7,182 nucleotides of DNA from contig CAJOGG010000074.1 in the NCBI GenBank assembly GCA_905234205.1, positions 1 through 7,182 of the forward strand. Direction: 5' to 3'. The position numbers and the translations under genes are program-made. Under the pieces are notes generated by a model. It had not been told where the DNA came from and did not search any database. It worked only from the letters and a program-made list of their open reading frames with translations. This document shows positions 5,577-7,182 of the stretch, one piece after another. The DNA is from an uncultured Synergistales bacterium. GTDB lineage: Bacteria > Synergistota > Synergistia > Synergistales > Aminobacteriaceae. Positions within the stretch are counted from its first letter, which is position 1; every line of letters starts with the position of its first letter.

Positions 5577-6612
5577 GAAGTTTTCCCGTAAAATCTCTCA
5601 ACGTTCGAATTAATGGCCACACGAAACGATACAAAGGCTTCAATAGACACGGGCAATGCTTTAATATCCAATAAGCTACTCTCGTGACCAATGGGCAATT
5701 CTTAATCTCAACTTCACTTTCAAGTTCAATGATTTTATTTCTCAAGTAATCGCGAATTTTATCTCGTTCGTTACCTGATTTTTCAGACCCGCTAATGAAA
5801 AGGCTTATCATGGTTCGCAAACATGCTTGTTGGTTGAGCCTCAAGTCTTCGGGGGTAAAGATGGCGGGGGTACGTGCTTTGATGAATGACGTAACATAAT
5901 CAAGATATAGCATATAATCCACTAGATGCTTTGATGGAAAAGTTTGAGTGATACTTCCCGGACGTACTCTGCACAGATACAATGGCTGATCTAATACATA
6001 AAGTTTCTCACAAATTTCTAAAGTTCTATAGACGACTTCATGATCTTCATAAAATTGTCCAACAGGAAAGCGAATATCTTGAAACAGTGCTCTCTTGTAT
6101 AATTTATCACATACAGAAGCATTTAGCTTGCCATTAGCGAGTGCCCTAAGCGATGTTTTCGAGTCGTACCCCCCCCCCAATTTTAGGATATGTTTTTTAC
6201 CCGCAGTACTCATTTTTTTCGTCGTTTTATGGATTGTCATGCCGCATAGAACTATATCTGCTTTTTCTCGATACATTGTATTAACCATTGTGTCTATGAA
6301 CTCTGGCTTATAAGCGTCATCGGGATCAAGAAAAGCTACGAGCTCCCCTTTCATTAAATCCAATCCCAAATTACGAGCCGCACTAACTCCCTGATTCGTT
6401 TGATGAATTGATTTAATGCGTTTGTCTTTTGCTGCGTATTCGTCACAAATTTTTCCCGAGTCATCTGTTGAGCCATCATCTACGACAATTATTTCGAGAT
6501 TTCTGTAGGTCTGATTGATAACGCTGTCCAAGGCTTCAGCAAGATACGGCGCCACATTGAACACGGGGACAATAACACTAACTAGAGAATTTTGTTGCAA
6601 AATTGATAACAC
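5569..6612 (-). CDS. Family 2 glycosyltransferase with a ten-G slippage tract
   Basis: A GT-A fold transferase adding a sugar from a nucleotide donor to a growing glycan at the inner membrane face. Motifs: VSVIVPVFNVAPYL (11-24), IIVVDDGSTDDSG (41-53), QGVSAARNLGL (74-84), the metal-binding FLDPDD (94-99), and YEDHEVVYR (188-196), which supplies the likely catalytic acid region. The tail has a basic, amphipathic end (LYRFVWPLIRTLRDFTG) that may bind the membrane. Gly146-148 are encoded by a run of ten G, located between the nucleotide-binding half and the EDH motif. Start choice: GTG 6612 overlaps the only good ribosome binding site, GGTGAGG (6618-6612). TTG at 6600 sits 11 bases after that site and gives MQQNSLVSVIVPVFN, matching usual family N-termini, so it is the likelier real start. 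The donor and linkage are unknown. It overlaps the flippase gene and follows the partial gene by 39 bases. Confidence 0.93.
   Translation of the reverse strand: MLSILQQNSLVSVIVPVFNVAPYLAEALDSVINQTYRNLEIIVVDDGSTDDSGKICDEYAAKDKRIKSIHQTNQGVSAARNLGLDLMKGELVAFLDPDDAYKPEFIDTMVNTMYREKADIVLCGMTIHKTTKKMSTAGKKHILKLGGGYDSKTSLRALANGKLNASVCDKLYKRALFQDIRFPVGQFYEDHEVVYRTLEICEKLYVLDQPLYLCRVRPGSITQTFPSKHLVDYMLYLDYVTSFIKARTPAIFTPEDLRLNQQACLRTMISLFISGSEKSGNERDKIRDYLRNKIIELESEVEIKNCPLVTRVAYWILKHCPCLLKPLYRFVWPLIRTLRDFTGKLRG
6169..6178 (-). repeat. Homopolymer G10 in the glycosyltransferase coding strand
   Basis: Ten consecutive C on the plus strand give TTG GGG GGG GGG TAC in the coding frame. With nine G the frame hits TAA at 6125-6123; with eleven G it hits TAG at 6148-6146. 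At ten the gene is fully open. This fits a slipped-strand ON/OFF switch. Confidence 0.9.
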
Positions 6613-6618
6613 CTCACC
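6612..6618 (-). promoter_or_regulatory. Ribosome binding site favouring the TTG start of the glycosyltransferase
   Basis: Minus-strand GGTGAGG lies 11 bases before TTG (6600-6598) but directly abuts and overlaps GTG 6612, leaving that start no spacing. Confidence 0.5.
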
Positions 6619-6651
6619 ATTAAGATTAAAAGAGGCAACAGGAAATCCCCA

Positions 6652-7182
6652 TTACCTCAAAATTTGATACACAGTTTCACCGATTTGAACGTCCATGAAT
6701 TTTGGCTCTATAGCTTTTACGTCGGTTGATAGATTATTTAGGTTGAACGTTCCATGAATTACGCCGGCCGGTTTGATTTCTGGTTCAAGCTCGTAGACCA
6801 TAGCAGCACTTTCCGTAAATAAGATTAAGTTCTGTTTATCGCGTTGAGCATTCAGACTCACAAAAGCTAAGTCATTCGCATTCTGTACGTCTCGCAATAA
6901 GCTCGTGCGCTTTTCCCATTCGTGTACGAAGTAATTCAGCCACGCATCAGAAAGTTTTGTGCCCTCAGGATAAACTTTTGCGTTCGAAATTATTTCACGT
7001 CGTATAGAAATTGGAGGCACATTGCGCAGTAAATAATTTGCATACTCCGAAGGTTCAACGGCCATAGCTTCTTCGATACCGTTCTTAATTTCTTCCGAGC
7101 CCGTCTCCGATAAAGTTCTCAAGACTTGATTTCCATATCGTCCCAAGTTAAAACGCGTATAGAGATAGTCAAACTCTTCTGG
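6652..7182 (-). CDS. Unrecognised protein, C-terminal part (runs off the right edge)
   Basis: The frame is open from the window edge (PEEFDYLYTRFNLGRYGNQ) to TAA at 6654-6652, giving 176 visible residues. The N-terminal part lies outside. A TTG at 7146 is an internal codon rather than a convincing start, since the frame upstream stays open. The visible part is soluble-looking, with no membrane segment. It has helical, acidic stretches (SETGSEEIKNGIEEAM, VHEWEKRTSLLRDV), then a more beta-like end (VIHGTFNLNNL, FMDVQIGETVYQILR). I do not recognise a family. Its place directly before a glycosyltransferase and flippase, on the same strand, suggests it belongs to the same glycan operon, but no role can be assigned. 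Confidence 0.7.
   Translation of the reverse strand, partial: PEEFDYLYTRFNLGRYGNQVLRTLSETGSEEIKNGIEEAMAVEPSEYANYLLRNVPPISIRREIISNAKVYPEGTKLSDAWLNYFVHEWEKRTSLLRDVQNANDLAFVSLNAQRDKQNLILFTESAAMVYELEPEIKPAGVIHGTFNLNNLSTDVKAIEPKFMDVQIGETVYQILR

Noticed and set aside
5296..5613. Plus-strand open frame of 105 codons
   Set aside because: It is antisense to the flippase and the end of the glycosyltransferase, with no ribosome binding site and no recognisable domain.
1..7182. CRISPR array, tRNA, rRNA or integrase attachment site
   Set aside because: No regularly spaced repeats, tRNA cloverleaf, rRNA signature or paired attachment repeats could be found by eye on either strand.

Overview
The window looks like accessory DNA from a low-to-moderate GC bacterium, probably anaerobic and possibly Firmicutes or Synergistota-like. 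This rests only on clostridial-type relatives of the transposon protein and the phage sheath; no marker gene fixes the taxon. It has two halves: mobile, phage-derived DNA (1 to about 2640) and a surface-polysaccharide region (about 2640 to 7182).

Mobile half, read on the minus strand. A fragment of a coiled-coil, phage-like gene (2479-2646) runs into the left end of a roughly 1.8 kb element (2478 to about 650). The element opens with a group I intron whose P, Q, R and S core segments and stems P1 to P9.2 can all be traced. It then carries a TnpB RuvC nuclease gene (718-1968) and ends in an IS200/IS605-type hairpin with a likely omega RNA. No tnpA is present. This is the architecture of an IStron (the CdISt1 type of Clostridioides difficile), a hybrid of self-splicing intron and IS605-family transposon. 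Directly after its right end lies the start of a phage contractile-tail sheath gene. That gene has a Thr/Val/Glu-rich repeat insertion and a frameshift, and it runs off the window at base 1.

Polysaccharide half. On the plus strand, a 5'-truncated ankyrin-repeat gene is closely followed by a GDP-mannose 4,6-dehydratase gene (gmd). Converging on it from the right edge is a minus-strand operon: an unrecognised partial gene, a family 2 glycosyltransferase, and a Wzx-like polysaccharide flippase that overlaps the glycosyltransferase by 8 bases. Together they suggest a surface glycan that may contain a sugar derived from GDP-4-keto-6-deoxymannose, assembled on a lipid carrier and flipped outward.

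The two strongest observations are the IStron and a run of ten G in the glycosyltransferase coding strand. For the IStron, the 5' splice site, the transposon left end and the TnpB target motif TTTAT coincide, so one sequence serves splicing, excision and targeting. The G run has the form of a phase-variation switch: losing or gaining one G brings a stop codon within about 20 codons. Several abrupt seams (about 2635, about 4190, and mismatched flanks around the IStron) point to recombination or to assembly chimerism.
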